A stretch of 64,000 nt of DNA from contig NZ_SMFT01000001.1 of NCBI RefSeq assembly GCF_004339025.1, positions 546,050 to 610,049 on the forward strand, in the 5' to 3' direction. Position 1 is the stretch's first letter, and each line of letters opens with the position of its first letter. Under the pieces are notes generated by a model. The model worked only from the letters and a program-made list of their open reading frames with translations. It did no database searches and was not told the origin of the DNA. This stretch comes from Volucribacter psittacicida (GTDB lineage: Bacteria > Pseudomonadota > Gammaproteobacteria > Enterobacterales > Pasteurellaceae). Positions 1-7,917 of this stretch are shown here, piece after piece. Both the position numbers and the translations under genes were made by a program.

Positions 1-1
1 G

Positions 2-1150
2 CAAGATTATCAAGCATTACAAAAAGAAGTAGATACAGCTTCAAGTATTAAAAGACGTTTTTACACCAATATATCCTCGCTTACTGATGAAGCTTATCGT
101 ACTATGTTTATTGCTGAACATCGTATGATGACTGTAAAAACTGATGAAAATGGAGAACCTATTGAAGATAGTAAACTTAAACAAGAAATTATAGATGAAG
201 CTAAAAAAGAAGTTAATAAGAAACTTCTACGGAAAGAAATTACCGAAGATGAAATAGATAATGAAATAGATAAATATTATAAAAAAGAATTCGATAAAGG
301 GCGTAATATTTATCAATTAAGAGAAGTTTCTGATCAAGAAAGAGAACACTTAAAACAGGTTACTTATACTGATCCAGTTACAGGGAAATCAGAAACCAGA
401 ACGGTTATTGCCTTTAATGGTATTTTCAATGATGAAAATGCAGCCGCTAAATTTGCCTCACAAAATTATGTCGCCCAAACAGGCGAAAGCGGAAATATTG
501 ATACCAAAATCTATAAAGATATTTATTTTGTACACCACCCACAAGCCTCAAACCCAATTTCAGAATTTCTTATAGCAGGTTATGAAAAAATGTTTGAAAC
601 TAGCTTTGGTAATTTATTAGGTATGGATAACTCAAGTTTACAAGCCATGAACTTAATGGAAACCTACGGTAAAGATAGGCTCTTTATTGGTTCTCATAGT
701 CGAGGAACATTAACGGTTACAAATGCGTTAAATGCACTGAGTACCAAAGAAAATCAGAAAAAAGCCATTCTATCTGATACCAGAATCAAAATGGTAGGCC
801 CTGCCGCTGATGTTACTCGAGCTGATAATACCTTAAGTTTATTGCAAACTGGCTCTCTAAGAAATGAATCTAATAAACTAGATTCTATCCGTATTGAAAA
901 TCATGAATCAGATCCTGTTGGCAGTGTACCATTATTATTAGGTGGCAACCCCGCAACCATGACGGATAACTGGAAAAATCGCTGGCTAGGCAAAAAACTA
1001 TTGGATATGTTTAGTGATGATTCTTCTGTGCATAATTGTCATGGTTTAGGGCAAGGACAATGTATCAAAGATGGTTATCGCAAAGAGGGAGATCTAATTA
1101 TGAACAAAGAAAGAACAATTTTTGAACTTAACTCAAATAAAGGAAAATAA
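2..1150 (+). CDS. C-terminal part of a CdiA/filamentous haemagglutinin-type exoprotein with lipase-like toxin domain (5' partial)
   Basis: The reading frame is open from the first bases of the window, so this is the 3' end of a larger gene that begins outside it; the ATG at 104 is only internal. The visible 383 residues begin with a charged helical stretch (rich in K and E, about residues 15-110) and continue into an alpha/beta-hydrolase-like domain. A nucleophile-elbow motif, GSHSRGT, sits near residue 240 of the visible part, followed by a later conserved-looking PVGSVPLLLGG segment and a cysteine pair (HNCHGLGQGQC). Large secreted haemagglutinin-type proteins of Pasteurellaceae often end in such exchangeable toxin tips. 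The Ser in HSRG as nucleophile and phospholipase or esterase activity are inferences. The lipoprotein gene 1 nt downstream (1152) would be its immunity partner. Two-partner secretion cannot be checked because the N-terminus and any cdiB are outside the window. Confidence 0.8.
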   Translation, partial: QDYQALQKEVDTASSIKRRFYTNISSLTDEAYRTMFIAEHRMMTVKTDENGEPIEDSKLKQEIIDEAKKEVNKKLLRKEITEDEIDNEIDKYYKKEFDKGRNIYQLREVSDQEREHLKQVTYTDPVTGKSETRTVIAFNGIFNDENAAAKFASQNYVAQTGESGNIDTKIYKDIYFVHHPQASNPISEFLIAGYEKMFETSFGNLLGMDNSSLQAMNLMETYGKDRLFIGSHSRGTLTVTNALNALSTKENQKKAILSDTRIKMVGPAADVTRADNTLSLLQTGSLRNESNKLDSIRIENHESDPVGSVPLLLGGNPATMTDNWKNRWLGKKLLDMFSDDSSVHNCHGLGQGQCIKDGYRKEGDLIMNKERTIFELNSNKGK

Positions 1151-1151
1151 T

Positions 1152-1580
1152 ATGAAAAAAATCATAATTATTTTATTAGCTATTTTTATCCTTCAAGGAT
1201 GTATATTAGCTACGGTTTTTCCAAATGATTATTATAAATGTTCATCACTAAGTGGATGGTGCAAAGATAAACCTGAACGAGAACTATATAGCTGGGATAT
1301 AAATAAAATTGAAATGGAAAAATTACGTACTTATGCAAGAGAAAATAATATCACTACATTTGATGCATGGCTTAGTAAACGTAAACAAGATATGAAAACT
1401 TGCGGTATGGATTTTGTTAGTGGATATAGTAATGATATTAAAGTCAATTTATGTTTAGAGCAAAAAGGCTGGTATCAAAAAGGCGGTCCCTATTGTGAAA
1501 ATGAATTAAGATGGGATAATCCACTATGTATTGAATGGCGAGCAAAACACAGCAAACCTAATGCTAAGCCTTGGGGATAA
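1152..1580 (+). CDS. small cysteine-rich lipoprotein, probable immunity protein (copy 1)
   Basis: The protein has 142 residues. I start it at the ATG at 1152 rather than the in-frame ATG at 1122, because 1152 follows an AAAGGA ribosome site and begins a textbook lipoprotein signal (MKKIIIILLAIFILQGC). The lipobox is LQGC, so the mature protein would be anchored by its cysteine at a membrane surface facing the periplasm. The mature part has several further cysteines and the signature CGMDFVSG...LCLEQKGWY. The start lies 1 nt after the stop of the lipase-like toxin gene, which suggests translational coupling. I do not recognise the family. Immunity to the upstream toxin is inferred from position and from the logic that a lipase acting in the envelope needs a periplasmic inhibitor. 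Confidence 0.75.
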   Translation: MKKIIIILLAIFILQGCILATVFPNDYYKCSSLSGWCKDKPERELYSWDINKIEMEKLRTYARENNITTFDAWLSKRKQDMKTCGMDFVSGYSNDIKVNLCLEQKGWYQKGGPYCENELRWDNPLCIEWRAKHSKPNAKPWG

Positions 1581-1654
1581 TATAACAATATACCACTACA
1601 AATCTAAGAATTGAAAACCTACATTTGAACTTAACTCAAATAAAGGAAAATAAT

Positions 1655-2062
1655 ATGAAAAAAATCATAATTATTTTATTAGCTATTTTTATCCTGCAAG
1701 GATGTATATTAGCTACGATTTTTCCGAATGATTATTATAAATGCCCATCACTAAGCGGATGGTGTAAAGATAAACCTGAACGAAAACTATATACTTGGTA
1801 TTTTAACCATGATTATATAAAAAAGGGGCTAGCCGATAAAAATATAGACATTATTGATAGACGTAGAAAAGATATGACAGATTGCGGTATGGATTTTGTT
1901 AGTGGATATAGTAATGATATTAAAGTCAATTTATGTTTAGAGCAAAAAGGTTGGTATAAAAAAGGCGGTCCTTATTGTGAAAATGAATTAAGATGGGATA
2001 ATCCATTATGTATTGAATGGCGAGCAAAACACAGCAAACCTGATGCTAAACCTTGGGGATAA
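1655..2062 (+). CDS. small cysteine-rich lipoprotein, probable immunity protein (copy 2)
   Basis: This 135-residue paralogue of the gene at 1152 has the same start context (AAAGGAAAATAATATG), the same lipoprotein signal ending LQGC, and an almost identical C-terminal half with the motif CGMDFVSG...LCLEQKGWY and the ending AKPWG. The central region is shorter and unrelated in detail to copy 1 (KLYTWYFNHDYI against ELYSWDINKIEM). The start at 1655 is preferred over the in-frame ATG at 1625, which is only the duplicated tail of the toxin gene. A second, diverged immunity gene could protect against a variant of the same toxin. Function is inferred from position only. Confidence 0.72.
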   Translation: MKKIIIILLAIFILQGCILATIFPNDYYKCPSLSGWCKDKPERKLYTWYFNHDYIKKGLADKNIDIIDRRRKDMTDCGMDFVSGYSNDIKVNLCLEQKGWYKKGGPYCENELRWDNPLCIEWRAKHSKPDAKPWG

Positions 2063-2098
2063 TATAGCAAGTTTTACATTGAAAGCCTACAAGACACC

Positions 2099-3673
2099 AT
2101 GAAATATCAAGGTAAACAAATGAATGTCAGTGGGCAAGTGACCGTTGGCTATGGCGCTTCTGGCTCTGCTAGCTATAACCAATCAAATATCAATGCCGAT
2201 TATGCCAGTGTGGTTGAGCAATCAGGCATTTATGCAGGTGATGAGGGCTATCAAATTAATATTGGTAACCATACAAAACTGGTGGGCGGTATGGTTACTT
2301 CCACCCAAAAGGCGGAATTAGAAAACAAAAATCACTTTAGCACAGGCACGTTAGCTAGCCAAGATATAGAAAACCATGCTAATTATAAAGGCTCGGCCTT
2401 TGGCGTTAGTGGCTCAATGGCATTTAACGCTGATTTAGGCTTAGGCAAAAATGCACAAGCGCAAAGCGATAAACAAGCCGTTAATGAAAAAGGCGAAGCC
2501 CTTTATACCAATGAGCAAGGACAACAAACCACACAAGCAAAAGGGGCGGATGGTAAGGCGAATGCGCCAGTTTTAGCGAGTGGTAAGGGTTCGCTACAAA
2601 CTCAAATGGGAATAGGCTTTGGTTATGATAGTGATAGCCAATCCTCTATTACTCAAAGCGGTATTAATACCAAGAATATTTATATCCGTAATGAACAGGA
2701 GCAGCTTGAGAAAACAGGCAAAACCCTAAGCGAAACCTTAGCAGCCGTGAAAACGGAGGTTACTACCGATACCGCTGCGGCACATTCTGGGAAATTGGAA
2801 AACCATTTTGATAAAGATAAAGCCTTAAAAGAATTAAATATTCAAGTCAAGGTAACAAAAGAATTTAGACAAAATGCCTTTAGTACCATTAACGCTTATG
2901 TTGAACCTAAACAAGCAGAATTACGAGAGAAAATTAAACAAGCCAAAACAGAGGAAGAAAAGACCGCACTTTACGATGAAATTTATAAATTACAATATCA
3001 AAAACGTTTACTTGAAACAGTAGTAGGGATTGTCAGTGGCTCGCCTGATATTGCCATAACACAGGGTACATTACAACTCGCCGCAACGAGAATGCGAGAA
3101 GAAACCTTAGCAAACTCAAGAAAATTTAAAGGTATTATTGATAAGAAAACCGGCGAAGTTATGACAAATGTCTCTTATGATAGTGGCTATTTTGATGGGG
3201 TTAAATTAGGTGGGGTTAGACTTGATGTTAATGCTATTTGTGATAAAGACCGATGTCAAAAAAATTCAGACGGTTCTTTTACTTATATTGGCGATAACCA
3301 ATATCAAACATTAAGGGATGTTTTAAATCCAAACTTAAATGACGATGCACGAATAAAAGGTATGTATGGACAGACAGGGGGGCTACAAGCTATACAAGGA
3401 GGTTGGTATTTTTCTAATCCGGGTATTCCTTATAAAATTAATAGTTTCTCTGACAACATAGTAGAAGCCTTTGCTGGTCCACATGACCTTTTAGGTGGGC
3501 AAGTTTGGGGGTTCTATGATAAGGACGGAAATACAATGGCTAAAGATCCTGCAACCCAATTAAGAGCAGATATTACTACAGCTGTCGCCATACCCGTTAC
3601 CGCCCCTCTTGCCTTGGCGGATTTTATGAGTTCTGATTTTGTAGAAATATTAACAAAAATAGGGGGCAATTAA
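2099..3673 (+). CDS. orphan CdiA-type fragment: haemagglutinin repeats, linker and unrecognised C-terminal toxin domain
   Basis: The frame has 524 residues. Homology-like sequence (YIESLQDT) already begins near 2075, directly after the stop at 2060-2062, so this is a displaced 3' piece of a large exoprotein gene rather than a normal gene. Residues 1-210 are haemagglutinin-repeat material (GQVTVGYGASGSASYNQSN, DIENHANYKGSAFGVSGS, GSLQTQMGIGFGYDSDSQSS). Residues 210-310 form a charged helical linker. The last 200 residues are a distinct domain with VSYDSGYFDGVKLGGVR, two close cysteines (ICDKDRC), AFAGPHDLLGGQVWG, and a hydrophobic stretch near the end (ITTAVAIPVTAPLALADF). There is no signal peptide or secretion domain. 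Its stop overlaps the next start as TAATG. I read it as an orphan toxin tip that can recombine into the full-length gene through its repeat region. The activity of the tip is unknown. Confidence 0.72.
   Translation: MKYQGKQMNVSGQVTVGYGASGSASYNQSNINADYASVVEQSGIYAGDEGYQINIGNHTKLVGGMVTSTQKAELENKNHFSTGTLASQDIENHANYKGSAFGVSGSMAFNADLGLGKNAQAQSDKQAVNEKGEALYTNEQGQQTTQAKGADGKANAPVLASGKGSLQTQMGIGFGYDSDSQSSITQSGINTKNIYIRNEQEQLEKTGKTLSETLAAVKTEVTTDTAAAHSGKLENHFDKDKALKELNIQVKVTKEFRQNAFSTINAYVEPKQAELREKIKQAKTEEEKTALYDEIYKLQYQKRLLETVVGIVSGSPDIAITQGTLQLAATRMREETLANSRKFKGIIDKKTGEVMTNVSYDSGYFDGVKLGGVRLDVNAICDKDRCQKNSDGSFTYIGDNQYQTLRDVLNPNLNDDARIKGMYGQTGGLQAIQGGWYFSNPGIPYKINSFSDNIVEAFAGPHDLLGGQVWGFYDKDGNTMAKDPATQLRADITTAVAIPVTAPLALADFMSSDFVEILTKIGGN
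2963..2971 (-). repeat. DNA uptake signal sequence (ACCGCACTT)
   Basis: This is an exact 9-base core with the usual flanks (AAAGACCGCACTTTACG), placed inside the orphan exoprotein fragment. It is the only exact uptake signal I see in the toxin/immunity region. Confidence 0.85.
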
Positions 3674-4041
3674 TGCGATTATTGATAGTAATTCTTTTAG
3701 CAATGTTGATAAATTCTTGTTGGTATTCTAATGGTTGTATCTATACACCACAAATGGTACATTGCTATAACTATAACTATTTTGATTATCCTGATATAAC
3801 GAAATATCAAAAACCTGATTCTTTAGGAAATACCAATAAAGAACAACGTTGGCAAGACGCTATTAGTTGTGGGGCAAAATATACTGAAGATGGTTGGGTG
3901 CATAAAACTGTTCCTCGTTTAGATGATTTTGATGAAGAAAATGTGAATGGTATTCGTAAATTTGCTTTATGTATGAAAGACAAAGGATATTATTTCGCTA
4001 ATCCTACTGAATGTTGGAAAAAAAATATTTGTCATTTATAA
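3673..4041 (+). CDS. small cysteine-rich lipoprotein, probable immunity protein for the 2099-3673 toxin
   Basis: The protein has 122 residues with a short lipoprotein signal (MRLLIVILLAMLINSC), then a cysteine-rich mature part. Its pattern CGAKYTEDG...LCMKDKGYYF...CW resembles CGMDF...LCLEQKGWY in the two lipoproteins upstream, so the three probably belong to one structural family despite low identity. The start codon overlaps the stop of the toxin fragment (TAATG), a classic sign of toxin-immunity coupling. It would be exported and lipid-anchored. Immunity function is inferred from arrangement. Confidence 0.7.
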   Translation: MRLLIVILLAMLINSCWYSNGCIYTPQMVHCYNYNYFDYPDITKYQKPDSLGNTNKEQRWQDAISCGAKYTEDGWVHKTVPRLDDFDEENVNGIRKFALCMKDKGYYFANPTECWKKNICHL

Positions 4042-4067
4042 CTAATTAAATACCATGCATACGATGA

Positions 4068-5744
4068 TTGATATTAGAACAAGCTCAACTACAAGCTGAG
4101 CTAACCCAATTAAACGACTATCTTAACGACAACCAAACTCGCTATGACCTTTGGAAAGATGGGGGCATGGGCAGAGCCTTATTGCACGCAACCGCAGGCG
4201 GGTTATTAACAGGCAATGTCAGCGGTGCTGCTGCTTCAGGTGCGACTTCCCTTTCTGCTCCACTGATTGAACAACTAAGCGATAAAGCCCAAGCCCAGTT
4301 TGGCAACGCTGGAAAAGCGGTGGTTGATATGACCGCTGGTTTAGCCATTGGGGCAACTATAGGCAAGGGTAATATGGGAGCAATCAGTGCGGGGATAAAT
4401 ACCGATTGGTATAATCGCCAGTTGCATCCGAGTGAAATGAAATGGATAAAAGAAAACGCAAAACAATTTGCCAAAAAACAGGGCATTTCAGAAACCGAGG
4501 CAGAGCAACAACTGATGCAACAAGCTGCACGAGAAACAGATATATTATGGAACTTAAAATTAGCTGATGAAGATGCTATGGCTAGAGAAGCTGCTGCATT
4601 TTTAGAAAAACAAAAATCAGCCACATTTATTGATAGTGATGGAAATAGTCAGCATTATTTTGTTGCGCAAGGTAATGATTTCTGGCGTCCATTAGTTTAT
4701 GCCAAAGAAGCCTATCAATTTAACCTAGACAATCAGCAATTTATCAATAAAACCCTAACGGACAATGTAACACGCTCAACGTTTCAAGGGGTAAAAGATA
4801 AAGCAGGAGAAGTCTATAAAGCCATTACATCAAATCCAATAGAAATAGCAAAAAATGTTGGTACAGAACTCTTAAATAGCGCTAAAGATTGTGTTCAATC
4901 CCCGCTTGATTGTGTAATAGAAGCAGCGACTAATACAGCTAATGTGGCTGCCACAAGCGGCGCAGATATGGGGAAAAATCTTGTTAAAATTGACCAAGAT
5001 AAGCTCAATGAATTATATGGCAGTGATGTTGAGGCTGATTTAGCAATTATTTCTTCATCACGGTTTGCCTTGTCAAGCTTAGAGCTTATCGCAGCTGGTA
5101 AGGCAGTAAGCGCCGCTGGAAAAGGCGTGGTTGTTGGTAGCAAAGAAGTAATTAAACAAGGTGGGCATCAGATAAACCGAGTTACCAATCGCACTGTGCT
5201 AAATCGTGTGGTAGATGAATTTGATGACAAAGTAGTTACTTCTACAGACAAGGGGTATGTTAATCCATCAAAAGTGTGCCAATCCGCCTGTGAATTAAAA
5301 CCGACCAGCAATCAAGAAAGAGATCTTATTGAGAGCATTGTTAAAAATGGTGACCGCACAGGGGTCAAAACCGAGCAATTAATCACCAGCCTTGCAGAAC
5401 GTTCCGGGTTTGAGGTAATCAGTGATGGTAAATATCGTGGTAATAATGGTTTTGATCATGTTTTAGTGGGCAAAGACGGCAGCATTGTGATTATTGATAG
5501 CAAACAATTAAGAAATGGGGCTATTCAGGTAAGTAATAATGCGGCGGGGAATAGCAATCAACTATCACCAGAATGGATAAGTGTAGTAGCGGGTAAATTA
5601 GCTAAACAGGATAATGAGATGTCAAAACAAATTCAGCAATCCTTGAAAGCAAATAAAGTAAAAACCATTGTTGCTGGAGTGGATAAACGAGATGGCACTA
5701 TTAAGTTAATCCCCGTAAAAATACCCGATAAAGTCAAACAATAG
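4068..5744 (+). CDS. orphan CdiA-type fragment: pretoxin region and nuclease-like C-terminal domain
   Basis: The frame is open from 4068 (a TTG) directly after an in-frame TGA; no good start codon is present, and the internal ATG at 4167 is the first methionine. The N-terminal part (NQTRYDLWKDGGMGRALLHA, AGGLLTGNVSGAAASGA) is typical of the pretoxin region of CdiA-like proteins. The C-terminal 130 residues look like a nuclease tip: NGFDHVLVGKDG, then IVIIDSKQL, then LSPEWI and TIVAGVDKRDGTIKLIPV. The D...D-x-K arrangement in FDHV...IIDSKQ resembles PD-(D/E)xK nucleases; this assignment is inference. An Imm49-like gene follows 12 bp downstream. I interpret it as a displaced toxin tip that is silent unless recombined into the full exoprotein, or expressed at a low level from an internal start. 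Confidence 0.72.
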   Translation: MILEQAQLQAELTQLNDYLNDNQTRYDLWKDGGMGRALLHATAGGLLTGNVSGAAASGATSLSAPLIEQLSDKAQAQFGNAGKAVVDMTAGLAIGATIGKGNMGAISAGINTDWYNRQLHPSEMKWIKENAKQFAKKQGISETEAEQQLMQQAARETDILWNLKLADEDAMAREAAAFLEKQKSATFIDSDGNSQHYFVAQGNDFWRPLVYAKEAYQFNLDNQQFINKTLTDNVTRSTFQGVKDKAGEVYKAITSNPIEIAKNVGTELLNSAKDCVQSPLDCVIEAATNTANVAATSGADMGKNLVKIDQDKLNELYGSDVEADLAIISSSRFALSSLELIAAGKAVSAAGKGVVVGSKEVIKQGGHQINRVTNRTVLNRVVDEFDDKVVTSTDKGYVNPSKVCQSACELKPTSNQERDLIESIVKNGDRTGVKTEQLITSLAERSGFEVISDGKYRGNNGFDHVLVGKDGSIVIIDSKQLRNGAIQVSNNAAGNSNQLSPEWISVVAGKLAKQDNEMSKQIQQSLKANKVKTIVAGVDKRDGTIKLIPVKIPDKVKQ

Positions 5745-5756
5745 AGGAGAAATGTT

Positions 5757-6797
5757 ATGTCAAACAATTACAAGATATTTTTGGGTAGCGTAACAGAGCA
5801 AAATTATGAAGAATGTATTCAAAAATGTCAAAGTGAAGCTGATTATCTCTATAAAAAAGGGCATTTTGACCTCTATGAAGTGGATTTATTTAAAGGAACA
5901 AGAACTTTAAGAAATAAACCATTCAGTATGCTTGAAGAAGAGTTAAAATGCATTAAGGAGAAAAAAGAACATCCTTTATATAGTATGAGGTGGATTAGCA
6001 ACTATTATGCTGCTCAAGCCTCTTTGGATTTATTGCTTAACGCCGATGTTAAGGCATTTAAAAAACATGCTTATATTGCAGGTAAATTATTAATGCTCTC
6101 ACAATATGATTATCAATGGGCATACAATGATGTCAATATAAGATATTTTTTTACCAGCATTATGTCGGATAGCCCTGATTTAATTAACTTTTTAATTAAA
6201 CACCGTGATGAAATCGTTTCGGTAGAGGCACCTTATAAACGCTATGATGCACGCCCTTTTTTTAATGCCAATACCTTATTGGCATTATCAGGAGAATGGG
6301 AACTATTAAAAAATAGAAGCCAAATTTTCCTCAATGATGAACGTAAAGCTCGTAATTATCTAAAACGTATACCTGATCATGAATTTTACGTTGCCCTATG
6401 TGATAAAGATATTGAGGGTATGAAAACCGCATTAAATAAATTACTCGATCTAAAAAAAGCAAAACGTGCGGTATATGATACCAATGTATGGTTTGATTTT
6501 TATTTACAACTACAGGTGTTGTTATATGCCAAAATTGCGGCTATTCACGGCTTTGATTTAGGCATTGATAGCCCTATCGCCCCTAAGGAGTTAATTGAAT
6601 ATAAACCGCTCAAACCACGGGAATATGAAGACCCTTACGATTTTATGAAAGAATTTGACTATAACCAGCCAATTATGAATTGGATCAATTATTGGAATGC
6701 TATTATTGAAGAAAATCAACGTGAAGCAAAAAAGAACCGTAAAAAGCCCTCTTGGTTTCAGGAATTAATATCAATTATAAAAATATTTATTAAGTAA
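5757..6797 (+). CDS. Imm49-like immunity protein
   Basis: The protein has 346 residues, with no signal peptide or membrane segment, so it is cytoplasmic. It is mostly alpha-helical, and its C-terminal region (YAKIAAIHGFDLGIDSPIAP, then YEDPYDFMK) is characteristic of the Imm49 family of polymorphic-toxin immunity proteins as I know it. A ribosome site (GAGGAGAAA) precedes the ATG at 5757, 12 bp after the nuclease-like fragment. A cytoplasmic inhibitor fits a toxin tip that acts on nucleic acid. It is the only member of this cassette array without a lipoprotein signal. Confidence 0.75.
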   Translation: MSNNYKIFLGSVTEQNYEECIQKCQSEADYLYKKGHFDLYEVDLFKGTRTLRNKPFSMLEEELKCIKEKKEHPLYSMRWISNYYAAQASLDLLLNADVKAFKKHAYIAGKLLMLSQYDYQWAYNDVNIRYFFTSIMSDSPDLINFLIKHRDEIVSVEAPYKRYDARPFFNANTLLALSGEWELLKNRSQIFLNDERKARNYLKRIPDHEFYVALCDKDIEGMKTALNKLLDLKKAKRAVYDTNVWFDFYLQLQVLLYAKIAAIHGFDLGIDSPIAPKELIEYKPLKPREYEDPYDFMKEFDYNQPIMNWINYWNAIIEENQREAKKNRKKPSWFQELISIIKIFIK

Positions 6798-6864
6798 TCC
6801 TATGTGACAATGATAACGAGTTTTAATGGCTTTAATATTGAGAGTATATAGTACGTTTGCTTAA

Positions 6865-6899
6865 TGTAATGGATAAAATCTCAATTTTTATCCATTACA
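6865..6899. terminator. bidirectional terminator between convergent genes
   Basis: A perfect 14-bp inverted repeat (TGTAATGGATAAAA, 7-nt loop, TTTTATCCATTACA) lies between the converging immunity gene and the iron-uptake operon. The T-rich 3' arm could serve either strand. Confidence 0.65.
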
Positions 6900-6930
6900 C
6901 CTACATTTATTATTCTTAAAAAGAATGCCA

Positions 6931-6939
6931 AAGTGCGGT
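6931..6939 (+). repeat. DNA uptake signal sequence (AAGTGCGGT)
   Basis: Exact uptake signal core (CAAAGTGCGGTCAG) in the gap after the toxin/immunity region. Confidence 0.9.
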
Positions 6940-6978
6940 CAGTTTTGAAATAATTTTGTATTATTCCACCCTCAGCCC

Positions 6979-7893
6979 CTATTTTTGCACCGCTTGCTCT
7001 AATTCTTTTACCATGGCTGCGGTAGATTCTAATCCGCCGAAAGCGAGATACCAATTTGCGGCGTCAAGATAAACAATATGATGGTTTTTATAGGCGTTGG
7101 TTTGCTTAATAATATTATTATCTAAGGTTTTTTGGGCATTATTGGCTTTATCTGTAATTGCTGCTGTGCGATCCACTACCAATAAATAATCAGGGTTTTG
7201 TTCCGCCACATACTCAAAACCGACTTTCATACCATGAGTGGAAGATTTAATTTTTTTATCCACTGGTGTGAAACCAAATTTTTGGTAAACCATAGCATAA
7301 CGAGAAGTATCGCCATAAGCACTAATATTGCTTTCATTAACTAAAATTACCAAAGCATTTTTACCTGCCACTTGATTGGCTAAATGAGAAATCTGTTTCT
7401 CTAATAAAGCCACTTTTTCTTGTGCTAAGGCTTCTTTGTCAAACACTTTACCTAAGGCTAATACATTTTGGACGATGCTTTCATAATGGTGTTCATAATC
7501 GGGTTTAAGAAATAAGACTGGGGCAATGCCTTTGAGCCGATCTAACACTTTTTCTTGACGCCCTGAGGCAATAATTAAATCAGGATTTAATTCATTAATT
7601 TTTTCAAAAGCCGGTTCGGGCAATGTGCCTACATTGGCATAGTTATCATTGGTTTGGAACTCTGATAGATAAGCAGGCATACGCATTCCCTTGGAAATGC
7701 CAACAATGTGATCTTTTACGCCAAGTTCTCGCATTGTATCCGCCGCAGCATAATCTAATACGACTACACGTTGTGGGTTTTGTGGTACCACTTGTTCGCC
7801 AACAAAGGTGGTAACGGTAACGTCATTCGCTTGTGCGGTTGCCACAGCAAATACGCCAATTAATGAAGCCAGGGTTAAACGCATTTTTTTCAT
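6979..7893 (-). CDS. siderophore ABC transporter, periplasmic substrate-binding protein
   Basis: The protein has 304 residues with a cleavable signal (ending ATAQA) and no lipobox cysteine, so it is a soluble periplasmic protein. The body is a class III solute-binding fold: PQRVVVLDYAAADTMRELG at the start of lobe 1, then NVGTLPEPAFEKINELNPDLIIASGRQ, and a C-terminal lobe ending YLAFGGLESTAAMVKELEQA. It most resembles the FatB/CeuE/YclQ group, which binds catecholate or mixed siderophore-iron complexes. It is the last gene of a minus-strand operon, 24 bp after the ATPase gene, with GGAGAA before its ATG. The exact ligand cannot be read from sequence. Confidence 0.9.
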   Translation of the reverse strand: MKKMRLTLASLIGVFAVATAQANDVTVTTFVGEQVVPQNPQRVVVLDYAAADTMRELGVKDHIVGISKGMRMPAYLSEFQTNDNYANVGTLPEPAFEKINELNPDLIIASGRQEKVLDRLKGIAPVLFLKPDYEHHYESIVQNVLALGKVFDKEALAQEKVALLEKQISHLANQVAGKNALVILVNESNISAYGDTSRYAMVYQKFGFTPVDKKIKSSTHGMKVGFEYVAEQNPDYLLVVDRTAAITDKANNAQKTLDNNIIKQTNAYKNHHIVYLDAANWYLAFGGLESTAAMVKELEQAVQK

Positions 7894-7917
7894 AGTGTTC
7901 TCCTAAATAAACAGTGA

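Larger units (their letters stand above)
1121..2062 (+). repeat. tandem duplication of toxin-gene tail plus lipoprotein gene
   Basis: The segment beginning TTTGAACTTAACTCAAATAA at 1121 recurs at 1624 with a constant offset of 503 bp. The repeated unit includes the last 30 bases of the exoprotein gene, the ribosome site, and the whole lipoprotein gene. Both ends of the two lipoprotein genes are near-identical, whereas the middle (about codons 45-75 of copy 1) differs in sequence and length. This is what gene duplication followed by divergence or segmental exchange would leave. Confidence 0.85.

Noticed and set aside
4142-4624. Long open frame on the minus strand inside the nuclease-like fragment
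   Set aside because: It is Ser/Ala-rich shadow sequence opposite a well-supported pretoxin region, with no ribosome site.
2-6797. Complete contact-dependent inhibition locus
   Set aside because: No cdiB transporter gene and no N-terminal secretion domain are in the window; only the 3' end of the system can be claimed.
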